Assembly (NCBI GenBank): GCA_023374025.1
Contig: SIJG01000003.1
Span: forward strand, 496,001 to 560,000
Length of the DNA stretch: 64,000 bases
Direction of reading: 5' to 3'
From: Heterodera schachtii
Lineage: Eukaryota; Nematoda; Chromadorea; Rhabditida; Heteroderidae
This document shows, in pieces, positions 32,386 through 59,592 of this stretch; positions within the stretch are counted from its first letter, which is position 1, and each line of letters starts with the position of its first letter. A program made the translations under genes and the position numbers. The notes under the pieces are model-generated. The model was not told the DNA's origin. It was given only the letters and a program-made list of their open reading frames with translations, and did not search any database.

Positions 32386-33274
32386 ATGGAGAGCAACAGA
32401 GAATTAATCTTGTATCGCGCCAAGCTAGCGGATCAAGCCGTTCGTTACTACGACATGGCACAGTTGATGAAGAAGGTGGTGTTCATTGTAGCTTAAAGTA
32501 ACAAATTATATCCCTTTTACCTTTCCCATTTCAGGTGGTTGAGATGGACAACGTCTTGAACGAAGAGGAGCGGAACATGCTGTCGATTGCGTACAAAGCT
32601 GTCATCCGTCCACTTCGCTTCGCGTTGCGGGAGATCTCTCCGATCGAATGGACGCAGGATGGGACGGAAAAGCAGCTGCAAATGCTCAAGCGATATCGCG
32701 ACAAGTTGGTCAAGGAGTTGCACGACACAGGCAACGAACTCGTGGTGAGAGGATTCCAATTTATCAATTTTAAAATTCACTTTTAAGGAATTACTGGACA
32801 CAATGATCCCGACGGCCCACGACTACGAAGTGAAGGTGTTCTACTTGAAGATGAAGGCTGACGTCTACCGTTACATGGCGGCGGAGGCAATCGGGGGCGT
32901 TGTGGACAAGTCGCGGCATGCATATCAAGAGGCGTACGACATAGCCAAGGACCAACTACGACCAGCAAATGCTACACGACTTGGGCTCGGACTGAACTTC
33001 TGCATCTTCTACTACGACAATTTGGACATGGAAGAAAACGCAATCGATTTCGCCAAAAAGGCTAGTGATTAACAATAACAATTTTTACTGGAATTCAATT
33101 AAACCTTTTCAGGTTCTTGAGGACGCAAATTCTGATGAACGTGGAGGCGCATGCAATGAATCTGAGGACTTGAAAAAGCAGCTGCGAGAACACATCGAAC
33201 GTTGGGAGGAGAAGGCCAGCAACAAGAAGCACAAAGATGACAACGAAGCGTCGAGTAGATCCTGTGTCCTCTGA
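32386..33274 (+). CDS. Divergent 14-3-3 family protein (244 aa)
   Basis: Phosphoserine/threonine-binding adaptor fold. Four exons: 32386-32475, 32535-32744, 32788-33060, 33113-33274. Family landmarks: ILYRAKLADQAVRYYDMA, LNEEERNMLSIAYKAVI, FYLKMKADVYRYMA, RLGLGLNFCIFYYDNL. It departs from the usual sequence: the normally conserved N-V-V-G-x-R-R is replaced by AVIRPLRFALR, and the last helix reads QLREHIERWEEK with a Lys-rich tail ending SCVL, not the usual LLRDNLTLW. Intron 3 uses a GC donor (AAG then GCTAGT); using the nearby GT would create a stop. The divergence suggests a specialised paralogue; binding ability is uncertain. Confidence 0.88.
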
Positions 33275-33532
33275 TCAGATTCTATGATAATGTCCCATAA
33301 ATATGTTATGTTTCGAGAGATTATTCCGACCAATGTAATATACAACCTTGTCTGATTTGTTGAAAATGTCCAAATAATATTGTTATTACTATTTATTTCG
33401 ATTTCAAATGTACAAATTGTACCCCATGATTGTAAATTTGTTGTTTTTGAGGTATATAAAGTCATGGTCATGTTTTTTTTGGTTGATAAAACAATAGGTT
33501 ATTTGCATGCTAATCTTTTACATCAAATTGGT
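33275..33532. other. 3' region of 14-3-3
   Basis: A/T-rich, no gene; TTGTTTTTGAGGTATATAAAG and several AATAA-like words. A possible TSD (CAAATTGGT, 33524-33532) ends here. Confidence 0.4.
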
Positions 33533-34016
33533 CCGATCATACGAACCATATAAGTACCGCCCCCTGCTTCCTTCATTCCGCCGGTAACAATCTCGACCAT
33601 CCAAAGCCCATCCTTTTTCTCTCGTCGCTTTCGCGACAGCAGGACCCCCATTCTTCATGATTGCTGTGTTGTCCAATTTCGAACCCGGGACCTGAATTCG
33701 AACTAAAGCTCGAAAATTCAAATCTTTCGAATTTCAGATTTGTTCCATAATGGTTTAAATAATTTTTTATTGAAGTTATTAGGGAGTTCCTGTTTGATTC
33801 CGCGTATTTAGTCTGTTTCGAACTAAAATGCAAAGTTCAGAAAATTTGAATTTTCGAACTTTTGTTCGAATCAGATCCGGGGTTCGAAATTGGTCGGAAT
33901 GATGCCGTATTCGTGATCAGCGACCCCGAAAAACCAAGTAAACATGGCTTTCATGTCTTTAGAAAACAAAACAAAAATTTTTCCAAAAAAGGGGGGGTTC
34001 CATCGACAGTATTACC
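33533..34016. mobile_element. Merlin-related MITE
   Basis: The right end (AAAAAAGGGGGGG ... AGTATTACC, 34016) matches the Merlin terminus of 28-1551. A core inverted repeat is centred near 33780 (TCGAACCCGGGACC with GATCCGGGGTTCGA) and includes GTGATCAGCGACC, as in the 16.2-kb MITE. A 9-bp direct repeat CAAATTGGT (33524-33532, 34017-34025) brackets it, but the left terminus is poorly conserved. Confidence 0.6.
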
Positions 34017-34132
34017 CAAATTGGTTTCTGTACTGTTAATGGACATTTTATTCTAATCATGAAGATATACATGGACATACAAGTAAAATTAAACATCCAA
34101 TTATGAAAATAGGCAACCCTGAGAATGGAGTC

Positions 34133-37100
34133 TCAACATCGACCAAATTGTTTGAAGGCTTTTTCAATGTCAGTCACCCGTTCAATTGATGGCCAAAGTG
34201 AAGACGGGGGAAGGAAACGACTTTTCAGAGTTGGGAAAATAATTGAACGAAGCACTGTCTGAATTCGTCGGTGCTCTTCCATCACTTTTATATCCTCTTC
34301 GTCAAAGTTATTTTCAACCACAAAAGGAGTGAAAAAATCGCTGAGTGCTCGCGCAATTGACGAATAACAGAGCACTTCCTGGAGAAATGAGGCAATGTCT
34401 GTGCTATTTAATCAATTATTGACTTACGTCAGAATAATCAACATTTCTTGCCAAATGAGTAATAAGCGCGGGGATGGAAGCCATTTGGGGCAAATACCCT
34501 TCCAAAATGCAGGGCAACGCACTCAACATTGGCTTCGGATATCCTTGAAATGGCACTGTTGTTGTTGTCTTTTGAGAATTAAGTTGAAAAATGACTCGCC
34601 TTTGTCTTCTTCTGAAGGATATTCAACAATTTGAATGGAGAAGAAGTCCCACAGCAAATCCTTGTGCTCGAGCAGTACTTTTGTCGACGTCTTTATTTGC
34701 GCTTCGGTGTCGTCACTTTCACTGTTTTCGTTGCGCTGCTCATTGTCATTCAAATAAAGGGCGAGCAGTTCACGGATGGGAAGCGGACGCCCAGCGGAGT
34801 CGCAACAGTCAGACGAAGTTAACTTTAACGCGTAGGAACCGATGTTACCGAAGGAAAAGATGACCAACTGTGAAAAAGAACACCGAATTATAATTCGATA
34901 GCGATTATTTTCTACTTGATAAAAGAATTCGTGGAGAATTGGCTCAGTACGTATCAGAAACACATTGGACCCAGACTGGACGAGCGCGTGATGGACATCG
35001 TAAAAACCGATCAAATAATGCTCTCGAAAAAGTTTGCCAAGTTCGGCATCCGCACTGAGACAAATTTTGCGTCGGAGTTGAACCAATGACTGAAGGTCAA
35101 AGTGTCGTGGAGCGGAACGACTGCCAAAGCTCAACTGAAACAACAAGAAAATAACGTACTTCATAATGTCCGAATTAGATGAATGGTGATTGGGTTTATG
35201 ACCTGAGAGCGATCTTTAGTTCTTATTTGAGTGCTGTCCTCAATTTGTGCGGTTTTTTGAGCCGAAGCGCTAAACGAAGCGCGGATTGGCACCATTTGGA
35301 CAGCGGAAACGTAAGACGTTGAAGAACAACAGGCAAAAGTAGCGGTTTGAGTAGACGGCAAATGCTGCGGGGAATCGAAAGCGGAAGAAGAGCCGTGGTT
35401 GGAGGAAGCAAAAGGCACAATAAATTCATCCATTGTTCGGTTGGAAGCATCGACACGAACTCTCTGACATTGCAAGTGTTATAGCACAAGAAAATGGCTA
35501 ATTTTCAATAAACATTTGACTGCCTCCAACTCTCTGAATGACTCACCGTCTTTGATGGCGGAGTTCCCGTCGTCACTTTTTGTCCATCAGAAAACGAATG
35601 CGTTTTTTGGTGCGCCGTAAAATTATGGGAAAGCAATGAATTTGTTTGTCCATTGCTCAATGAGTTGGCATTTAATTTATGAGATGCTGAAAAGCCACAA
35701 ATAATGAATCATGTTTCGAAGAGGCAGAAAGTCACTCTGTGAGCAGTTGTCATCTGAGTTCGATTTGGAAACATTCAATTCAATGGTGCCCCTTTTGTGA
35801 TATTGGCTGGCGATCTGATGCAATTCCTGACACAATGAGCGTGATTATTATGTAAAACATTAATTAATATCTTGGAAATTTAATTTAATAACAAAAAATA
35901 ACACTTGTTCGATTCTCTCAATAATACGATCCTGCTCCAGAAAGTGGACGATGGACTTCGTTGGGTGCACGTTAACATCGACTCGGTGTGCATCGATCCA
36001 AAAATCAAAAAAATAATAAAAAGATTTTCAACCGATTACCATAGTATTTCTCTATACCCATGGGGATTCATTTTTCGAAACCACTCGAAAGAAAAGGCTT
36101 TATTAAGAGGACGGGGGAATTAGGACGCTAAATCGGCATCGAAAAGCACTTATTGTTGGTTACCAAAAGTGAAAGAGAGATGAATGGACAGTACAAATCT
36201 TTTGCCGCAAACACAGCATCGATGGATTGCTTCAGCCGAACGCACTCCACACAACGGACCGTTGATGAACAAGTGAAACACCCTTTGACGATCCTAAGGG
36301 TTACTGAAAAGTCCTCTTACAAATGTTACTATTATTTTGTGCCTGTTTCGCCTGAATAGCGGTGGAGGTAAAAAACGTAAGAGGACTTGTCAAACAGAAC
36401 TGAGCCCGAAAATGCAATGCTTTGTCGTCAATGTTGATATTGAACAGGTTCTGGAAACGTTTTTTTGAAAAATGTATGACTAAATGCGAAAATTTCCAAC
36501 TGTTCACCTTGGACATTTTGGCATGGAGTAATGTGCGAATTGTGCTGTGTTGGTCTCCGTTTCCATTTGTGCGAAAGTCACCACAACTGCCGCCTCCTCC
36601 TCCACTGTTAATACGACGGAAAACAAAGCTGACTGCGCTGCATTTAGTGAAAATAACAATGAATTTCGCTGATGTTTTTTGCATTGCTCACGGAAATTGG
36701 ATGGCGTATTTGACTAATAAATCGGCAATTCTATTCGCTTCTTCATTCGGATAACGTAATGCTGCTTTTCGTGCCGGGGCATTTTGAAAAAGGCGATCCA
36801 CATTTATAGTCGTGCCTTGAAGACCCGCCACGGAGGAACAATCGGACTCCAATTTCCCACCTGCCTTTTTGATTTAAAATATTCAAAATATTCCGGGTAA
36901 ATATCCAAATTTAATTCACCGCGATATAAAGCACGATGGGCACATTTGTCGGATTGTGTTTTGGATGTTATTGTGACGCTGTTGGCCACAATCGAAATGG
37001 AAGCAAGAGCCTCTCCCCGAAAGCCAAAAGTGCCAATGGATCGCAATTCCTCGGCCGCATGCAATTTTGAGGTGGCAAAACGACTGCATGCCAATGGCAT

Positions 37101-37398
37101 GTCCTCCCGGGCAATGCCGTGTCCATTGTCCTTTATTCAACATATCATTTCGAAAATAGATTCATAAATTACTTGAATTCTGATGAGTTCAAGTCCCCCT
37201 TGACTGATTTCAATACGAATTTCAGTTGCACCGGCGTCCAAACTATTTTCAAGCAATTCTTTTACCGCATTCATTGGTCGAACAACAACTATTAAAAAAT
37301 TGAAGTGCCTTAAAATAGCAAATTGAAATTTTAAAGAGACCTTCGCCGGCAGCAATTTTATCAACAACTTCTTGTTGAAGCTGGATGATAGGTGCCAT
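34133..37398 (-). CDS. mlh-1: DNA mismatch repair protein MLH1
   Basis: MutL-family ATPase; partners a PMS-type subunit in mismatch repair in the nucleus. Minus strand, ATG 37398 ([19 protein letters not shown], split by an intron in the conserved GEVVVRP block) to TGA 34133. GHKL ATPase motifs: [14 protein letters not shown] (N-box), [12 protein letters not shown], and [20 protein letters not shown]. Transducer part: [11 protein letters not shown] and [20 protein letters not shown]-terminal dimerisation domain: [23 protein letters not shown] and the diagnostic end FKQFGRC. About a dozen short exons; a Ser/Thr-rich linker around 35.2-35.8 kb. The last exon ends with the family-typical FxRC. 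Divergent from furry with a 353-bp spacer. Confidence 0.93.
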
Positions 37399-37751
37399 GG
37401 TTGTTGACTAATGCAAGGCAAACAGATTTTTATAAAATTGCTAAAAAAATAATTATGAAAGCGGAAAAAAAAATTGAAAACTGGAAAACTTGTCGAGAAA
37501 AATTTCTTTGAATAAATTAATACCGCTTTTTGGCTTAATGAATGTTTAATTTAAATAATTAAGCAAAAACAAAAAAAAAACATCAAGAAAAAACCGAAAA
37601 CAGGCGCAAAAGAAAACTTTAAAAAACCTAAAAATGGGTCTGTTAGTAATAGGTATTTGGTAAATTTTTTTTAATGTTCAAGTACTTACGAGTATACATG
37701 TTATGACTCATATATTATATATATTTTTTAAATTAAATATAAAAATTTCAG
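37399..37751. promoter_or_regulatory. Divergent mlh-1 / furry spacer
   Basis: 353 bp, A/T-rich, with a TATATATATTTTTT-like stretch near 37720 and an AG acceptor (AAATTTCAG) touching the furry ATG; on the other strand GCATTAG lies 9 nt before the mlh-1 ATG. Probably a shared promoter region with trans-splice acceptors on both sides; inference. Confidence 0.45.
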
Positions 37752-52844
<15,093 letters not shown>

Positions 52845-53353
52845 CGGAAAGGGAAGGGCGGGGCTTTACGATTGATTCGGATTATCAAATGTATTTGTAT
52901 GAGTTTCATCGTCACTCTCTGTCTTTTTTGGTATTTCCATCTCTTTCTCTGTTTCTTATTTCGAGTCTTTTTATTTTTCATTTTTTCGACTGTTATTTAT
53001 ACATTTGTAAACAAAGTCGCAATAATTCATTAACAAGCACAATTTTGAAAAAATAAAATAAAGATCCAAACATTGTTTATTTTATAGTAATAACTATACA
53101 AAAAAGAGAACTCTGGAAATAATGAAGGGAAAAAAGGAAAAATTTTAAAAAATGAGAAAATTCTAACGGAACAAATGAGAGGAGTATAAGCAGTGATCGG
53201 CGGAATGTTGGACAAATCTAAGGTGGAAAATGGTTTAAACCCGTGACAAAAAGTGACGGACATTTGTGACAATTTGCGTGTCCATTTGAAGGGTGTAATT
53301 AATAAGAAATAATAAAGCCTTTTTCGAGGGGTGCCAATGCCAATCTGTGCCGC
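52845..53353. other. Convergent 3' region between furry and the T-box gene
   Basis: No gene recognised. AATAAAATAAAG at about 53054 may serve furry. On the minus strand the T-box 3' UTR would occupy about 53100-53353. Confidence 0.45.
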
Positions 53354-56107
53354 TCATTCTTCGCTTTTCCATGCCTTCTGCTCCTCCTCCCCCAGCAGTG
53401 AGTCCACGTCGAATTGGGCCTTGCGCTTCGTGCCCCCCGGCGTCGGCTTTTTGTCCCTTTTCTCTTCCCTTTTTTCTTCCGCTTTTCCTTCCCTTTTTCC
53501 CTCCGTTTTCCCTTCGTTTTTCGCTTCTTCCGTCTCTTTTTTCCTCTTTGCCATCATTTGCATTTGCAATTGTTGTTGCTTTTTGAAATTGTTTTGCTGC
53601 TGCTGTTGATGGAAGAACAGAAACTGTTGCATGTTGAAAAGAGGCGGCAAAGGCGGCGGATGGGCGACGAACGCCGGCGGAAAATGGGGAGGAAAAGCCA
53701 ATTCGGAGGAGGAGGAGGAGGGCGAAGAGCTGGGCACAGAAGTGCCATTCGGCAGCGGGAAGAAATGGGGCGGCGGAAGAGCAGCGGCCGCGGAGGGGAA
53801 AACCATCAGCGGATGGGGGAGGAAGGGGCGCGAGGGGACGGACGCGGCGGCACCGCCGGGGCCAAGCGGGGCCGACGCGGACGGATGCGCGAATGGCGCC
53901 GCCGCGTGGAGATGGTGGAGGAGGGCAGCCGCGTGGGATTGATTGCCGTGGCCCATTCCGTTGTGCTGTGTCGGAAATGAGTCGGCCATACCGTTGCTGT
54001 TGTTGGCCTAATCGGGTCGCATTTTAGACCTGAGTCCCTCCTCCCCAAGCTCAACCCCAACTCACTGTGCTGTGGCACTGTCTCCGCCTCTCCTCGCCGC
54101 CCGCCACCGCCGGCGACAGCGACGCGGAGGAAGAGGAAAGTCCGCTTTTGGGCCGCTTCGCCCTGCTCGGGCCCGCCCCGTCCTCCGTCTCGCTCTCCTC
54201 GCTTTCCTCGGAATAGTCGCCCTGCAAAACGCGTTCCACCGTCGCCGCGTTGGCGTTGTTCGCCCCATGGTGCGCGTGGTGCAGCGCGTGACTGTGCTGC
54301 GCGGCATTCAGCTGCCGCTTCTTCTCGCGTTTGCCCGCGCCGCAGTCGCGGAACCCTTTGGCGAAAGGGTTGTGGTCGATTTTCTTGTCGGTAACCTGAA
54401 AGTCAAAATTTGCTGGTCAATCGACGGCTTTTTTTGTGCACAATCAATGCCCCAAATCCGTCGAGTGATTTTCGTCTTAAAATTGAGAGGGATTTTCTCC
54501 CCCCCCCTCTCCCCCATAGCCCATCATTAGAGAAGTCCCCTCGGGGATTTTCTTCGCCTTCAAATGGTGAATTAAATTTTTGGGATGGCAGGACACAATT
54601 TACCCCTCCCCCGCCCATTCGAAGGATTATTCCCCGGGGAACAGACTTTACCCCCCTCCCCCCCCCCGCTCTCTTTCTCTGTTTTCTCTCTCTCTCTCTC
54701 TCTGTTTTTCTCCCTTTCCCTCGCCACCTTCGCTCTTCCAAATTTTCTCATCCGTACAGTAAAGTGAGAACATTTCTCTTAACCATTCGTTTCGTTTGTT
54801 GTCCATTTGTCCCCTCTTCCCCCGCTTTTCTTTCGCCATCCGTTGACTTTTAAATTCCGTTCATTATTCACTCCAAACGCATTCAAAGCAGCGAAAAAGT
54901 GCCACGAGGACCAAAACGGCGGCAAAACGCACAAAAGGGGCCAAAAGTGAAAGGGACACGCGAAGGGTGAGGGGGAGGGGGGGGGGGGGGAAAGCGTGAA
55001 TTGGGAATGAGTGGAGGGAAGGGGGGAGGGGTACGGTAGGACAGGAAAAGGGTGATAAAAGGGGGGAGGGGAGGGGGAAGGATTGCAAATGGGCGGAAGA
55101 GGGCACAGCAGCAGCAGGAAGAAGGGATTTGGCATTGACGGGGATGGAAATGTTTCCGGAAGAAAGGAAAGCGGGGGGGGAGGGGAGGGATTGTTGGCGC
55201 GGAATATTGAGGAGATGGAGGGAGAAAGGACACTTCAAACAATCCTCCGCCTGTCATCTCTGCACCTTTCACTCTCTACCTCTTTTTCTCCCTTCCCTTT
55301 CTCTCCTTGCTTTCTCTCTTCCCCTCTCTCTCTCTTTTCTCTCCGTTCTCTTTCCCATTTCCTTGTTCCCCCTTTCCCCCACTCTTTCCTTTTCCCTTTT
55401 TTCTTTCCCGCCCTCCCTCACTTACCAAATTGTTCTGATAGGCGGTCACTGCGATGAATTCCGTCTCGGGAAAGGTCACCATTGTCCAACTGGCCACTTT
55501 CATGGAGTAAATGTCGTTTGAGCGGACAATGTGAATGCGTGGCCGATATTTGTGCATGGAATTGAGTACAGTCTAAAGAGGAAATCAATTAGACTTTCTC
55601 CTCCCCAATCGGCCAATCCATCCCTTTCGTCCCTTCCGTTCATTCCATTTTTTGATCATTCACTCATCACTGATCACCCCTTGTCTTTCCACTCACTGAT
55701 CAGTACACCTTATCAGTGATCACTCACTCATTGATCACCCTCTCTGCCGGGGGTCTTCATCCATCCCGATCATCTTGATCCCCTCTTATTTCTTCTTCTT
55801 CCACCCACTTTCTCCCTGCTGATCTTCTCTGATCATCCCTTCCCTTCCCTTCCCTCTTCCCTTTCTCATTTTGCTCCCAATTCTCTCTTTAATTCCTTTC
55901 CCCCTCCCCCGCCCACTCCAATCACCTCAACTTCTGGCCATCCATCTTCCTGACAGGCCCAATGATTTGTTTCTAATTCGACTCGACAAGTTGTCGAGGA
56001 GGGAAAGGGACGAAAAGAAAAGGACAGATTTTACTACAACGCCATTCTTTCATAGCCAAGGGAAAAGCAGCAGAAAGGGGAGAAACAGAGGGTAAAGAGG
56101 AGGGGGA

Positions 56108-56145
<38 letters not shown>

Positions 56146-59100
56146 AGTGAAACATGAGTGGGAGCCAGAAGCGGCACATTGGGTGAAAAGTGATCAATCA
56201 TCCTCCAGCAGCAGCAGGGAGTGAGAGAAACAAGCCTAGAATTGATCACCAACAGGACAGAAACAACAGAAAAAGTTGTTAAGAAAAAAGGAGAAGACAC
56301 GGGGGAGGTGTGATTAGATAACGAAATTGGCATGAAGAGCACACGCCCAATGGCCCTAAATGTTCTTTCCGCTTCACCCTTTTCAGTTTTCAATACTTTT
56401 CATTTGAATGTCCATGATCAGAAGAGAGAGAGAAAGAGAGGGGAAAGAGAGAAGGGAAGGGGAAGCAGTAGCAACAACAGCATTAGCAAAACAAACAAAA
56501 AGTGGAGAGATAAGCAAAAGGGGGAAGGGAGCAAATGAATACGAAGTGATGGGCATTGGGTGGCAAAGGGTGGGGGGGGGAGGGGAGGGGGCGAGGAATG
56601 GTCGTGCGACGTTGGCGCCCTTCCGCCGAAGAAAGTCTCTTATCATAAATCAGTGGCCAAAGAAAGCGAAGAGAAGTGGCCACAGAACAAACTTAGAAGA
56701 GCAAAAAGGAAGAAGAAAAGTGGGGGGCAAAGAGAAGCGAATAGAGAAAAGGAAGAAGAGGCGGAAGAAAGAGAGAAAGTGCCAAGAAAATTTGTTTTTG
56801 TGTTTGTTCACAAGCGGAAGGCCTTAGCCCCCCCCCCCCCCCCTCAGCCCTTCCATTTTCTGAGAGCGTAGCGCGGGAGGTCTCTCTTCTCGACCTCCGT
56901 TGTCAGAATGGACGAGCGGATGAAGAGGAAAGGATGAAATGGAGGAGAAAAAGGGAAGAAAAAGGGGGAAAGAGGAAGAGGGAAAGCGGGAAGGGGGGAG
57001 AAGGAGGGGGAGGGAAAGGGGGGATTAGTCGCTTGAGAGGGCGGCAAAGGCAGTTAAAGAGGTGGCTGATGAGGCAGGGTGGAAGAAAAGCACATAATAA
57101 GAGCAAGCCAACAGGGCGCGAGAGAGAGGGTGGGGGGGAACATTTTACGGTGGAAGAAAAGGACGAAAAATGACATGGCCATTGCCCTAAATTGGCGAGA
57201 AGAGAAAGGGAAGTGGAGAAGGCCATTTGGAAGGAAGAAGATGATGATGGCACAGCTGGCAACACATTCTCAAGCAAAGAAAGGCGACGATGGCACGCGC
57301 AGTCCGACGCCCTCCCCCCCCCCCCCGCCGATTCCCATTGACGCCCTTCCATTGTAATTAAAATTGCTTAAAGTCCCCCCTCCTCCCCCCCCCCTTTTTT
57401 TCCCCTCTTTTCCTCCTCACCGTCTCGTCATCGCTCTGTCATCGGCAACGACGATGACAACGACACACACACACACACACTCAATCAAAACAGTTGGCAA
57501 ACAGCAGCAAAAGGGGGGGGGGACTCTTCCGTCCCTTTCCCTCGCCTCCCCCACACCCTCTCACTCTCACCACTCGTCGCCGATCCCGAGAGAATTCACC
57601 CCGGGGAAGGCGACAGGGCAAACACTCCCCCGGGGAAGAGACTGTGACGAGTAGTGAGCAAAGGGTGTGTCCCTCTCCCCCCCCCCACCCTATTTTCTAC
57701 CATCGTTCCATCGCTTCTTGATCCTCCACAAATCGTCGGTTGGGAATTTGATGAAGGGGGAGGGGTGGCCATATCGCATTACCGTACAAACACTTGTCGG
57801 ATGAGATTAACTTGACGGTAGGAGTGATGGAAGAGAGAGAGGAAAGAAGGGGAGATTTGGATGGATGAGATGACGGAGGGGAGGGGGAGGAAGGGCAACG
57901 GAAGGGAGTGCCCTGAAAGGTGTGCCCGGCACGGTGTTCGTTTGGCGTCCCCCCCCCCCCCCGCTTTTCCACTGATTCCCTTTTTGTCCCTCCTTTTCCA
58001 AACTCACAAATTCGGTACGGTTGGTCATGTTGTTGGTGACTTTGACCCGATGGAAGCTCGCCCCTTTGCTCATCCAATGCTCTCCGCTCGCCGGCGAGTC
58101 CGGATGGATGTGCAATGGCTTCGTCCCCTCCGGGTCCGCCTTTCCCGCCACTGTCCATCGCGAGTTGTGAAACTTCCACCGATTGGCGTCCCACGGGGCG
58201 ATATCCTAATGGAGGAAAGGCATTTGAATGGGAAATCGTGGGTGAAAAGAGGCGGGGTATATTAAGGGGATGGGGGGGGGGGGGGGGTTCGACCAAAAAA
58301 AGGGGGGAGGTACGGGTAATTAAGGGGGTGGGGGGTTCGACCCTTTGGCCCCAATTTTTTGTATGTGTGGGCATTTGGACATTTGGCCGACTTCTCACCA
58401 TTATCACATAGTAATTGGCCTTCTTGTCCAGTCCGCTCAGCTTGACTTTTATTGCGGGGAAAATTCGCCTGAAGTTGTGGAAATTGTGAGTTAATGAGTT
58501 GGGATAATCCGCCCGCGGGGCGCGCGTGGGAAAATGGGCAATTTGATAAAATCTGTTGCGTCGTCGGAATGCATTCCCCGCCCGCCCCAATTGGTCCCTT
58601 CCCTCAAGCAATTCCCCGTCCCCGCTTCCCAAAATAACAATCAGGTCATCACCACCACCCATCACTGCCCATCGCGCAATGAGGCGGAAGGAAATCCCAA
58701 CGCCCATTCAGACGCCGCCCGAACCGAACGAAGCGCCGAGACGAACGAACGCTGCCCGGGGGCAGTGAGTTCGGTGGGCGGCGAGGCTAATCCAATTAAA
58801 GGGTCCCCGGAGGCTGAAACGGAAAATCCGTCCCGGGTAAAGCGCCGTTCGGTGGGCTTTTCCTTCGCCAATTACGCACCTTCCGCTCTTTGTGATGATC
58901 ATTTCGTTGACCAATCTGTGAAATTCCGCCCACAAGTCTTGGTCCTCCAGCTCCACCTGTGGCGCGTCTTTTATCCCGTCCTCAACGAGTTCGATGCTGC
59001 GGAAGGGCGGCCCAAAATTGCCGATTGGAATGTGCGGGGCAGCGGAATGGAGGGCGGCAGCGGCGGCGGCAGCGTTAAAATCGAAGCGGAGAGGAAGAGA

Positions 59101-59592
59101 CGGAACGCCAACACCTAAACGGAGGGGGGGGGGGGGGTAATTAGCGAATTGTATAAAAGAGAGATGGGAAATTTGGGTTTAATGCGGGGTGGGGAGCGAC
59201 TAACCGGTGGGAGGGCCTAATGGACGTTGGGGCAAAGAGGCAGCCGCCAGAAGGGGCCCGAACAGTTCGGGACGCATGCTCGAGAAAACAGCCATTTGGG
59301 CGAGAAACGCGGAAGAGGAAGAACACGGGGGAAGAGGGGGGAAGGAGGACGGAAGGGCCAAAGAGGAGTTGTTGACTGGGGACGAGAAGCAGGAGGAAGT
59401 GGAGGAGGAGGACGAAGTTGGGACGGAGCTGAACGAAGGGGCGCAGGGAGTGCCGGGACGAAAAGCGGCGGGGGGTGCCGCAGGGGACGACGCCGTCCCA
59501 TTGCTCAGCTTTTCCTCCTCTTTGACCAGTGGAAGATGGGGACAAGCGGAAAATGAAGAGCCCTCCAGGAAATTGTTGGCGTCGTTAGCCAT
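53354..59592 (-). CDS. tbx-2: T-box transcription factor, TBX2/3 type (tbx-2-like)
   Basis: Sequence-specific DNA-binding regulator in the nucleus. Seven exons on the minus strand: 59592-59205, 59114-58880, 58468-58399, 58205-58008, 55572-55426, 54395-54066, 54007-53354; total 673 residues, all junctions in phase. The T-box spans residues about 183-365: VELEDQDLWAEFHRLVNEMI, ITKSGRRIFPAIKVKLSGLD, FHNSRWTVAGKADPEG, HPDSPASGEHWMSK, VTNNM, MHKYRPRIHIVRSND, FPETEFIAVTAYQN, KIDHNPFAKGFRDCGAGKRE. The N-terminus is Ser/Pro/Ala-rich with poly-Ala; the C-terminus is His/Ala/Pro-rich, with a Gln run and then a Lys/Glu-rich tail. Introns 2 and 4 are short-to-medium; 2.4 kb separate exons 4 and 5 and 1 kb exons 5 and 6, full of poly-G/C runs. 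Assignment to TBX2/3 over other T-box groups rests on the motif after the T-box. Confidence 0.9.
56100..56143 (+). repeat. GA microsatellite in a T-box intron
   Basis: AG-rich run (GAGAGAGAGAGA) within intron 4. Confidence 0.7.

Noticed and set aside
53414..53980. Plus-strand frames opposite the last T-box exon
   Set aside because: Shadows of the His/Ala/Pro-rich minus-strand coding exon.
54403..57352. Many Pro/Ser- or Arg/Glu-rich frames in the T-box introns
   Set aside because: Low-complexity CT/GA tracts; no domains and positions inside introns.
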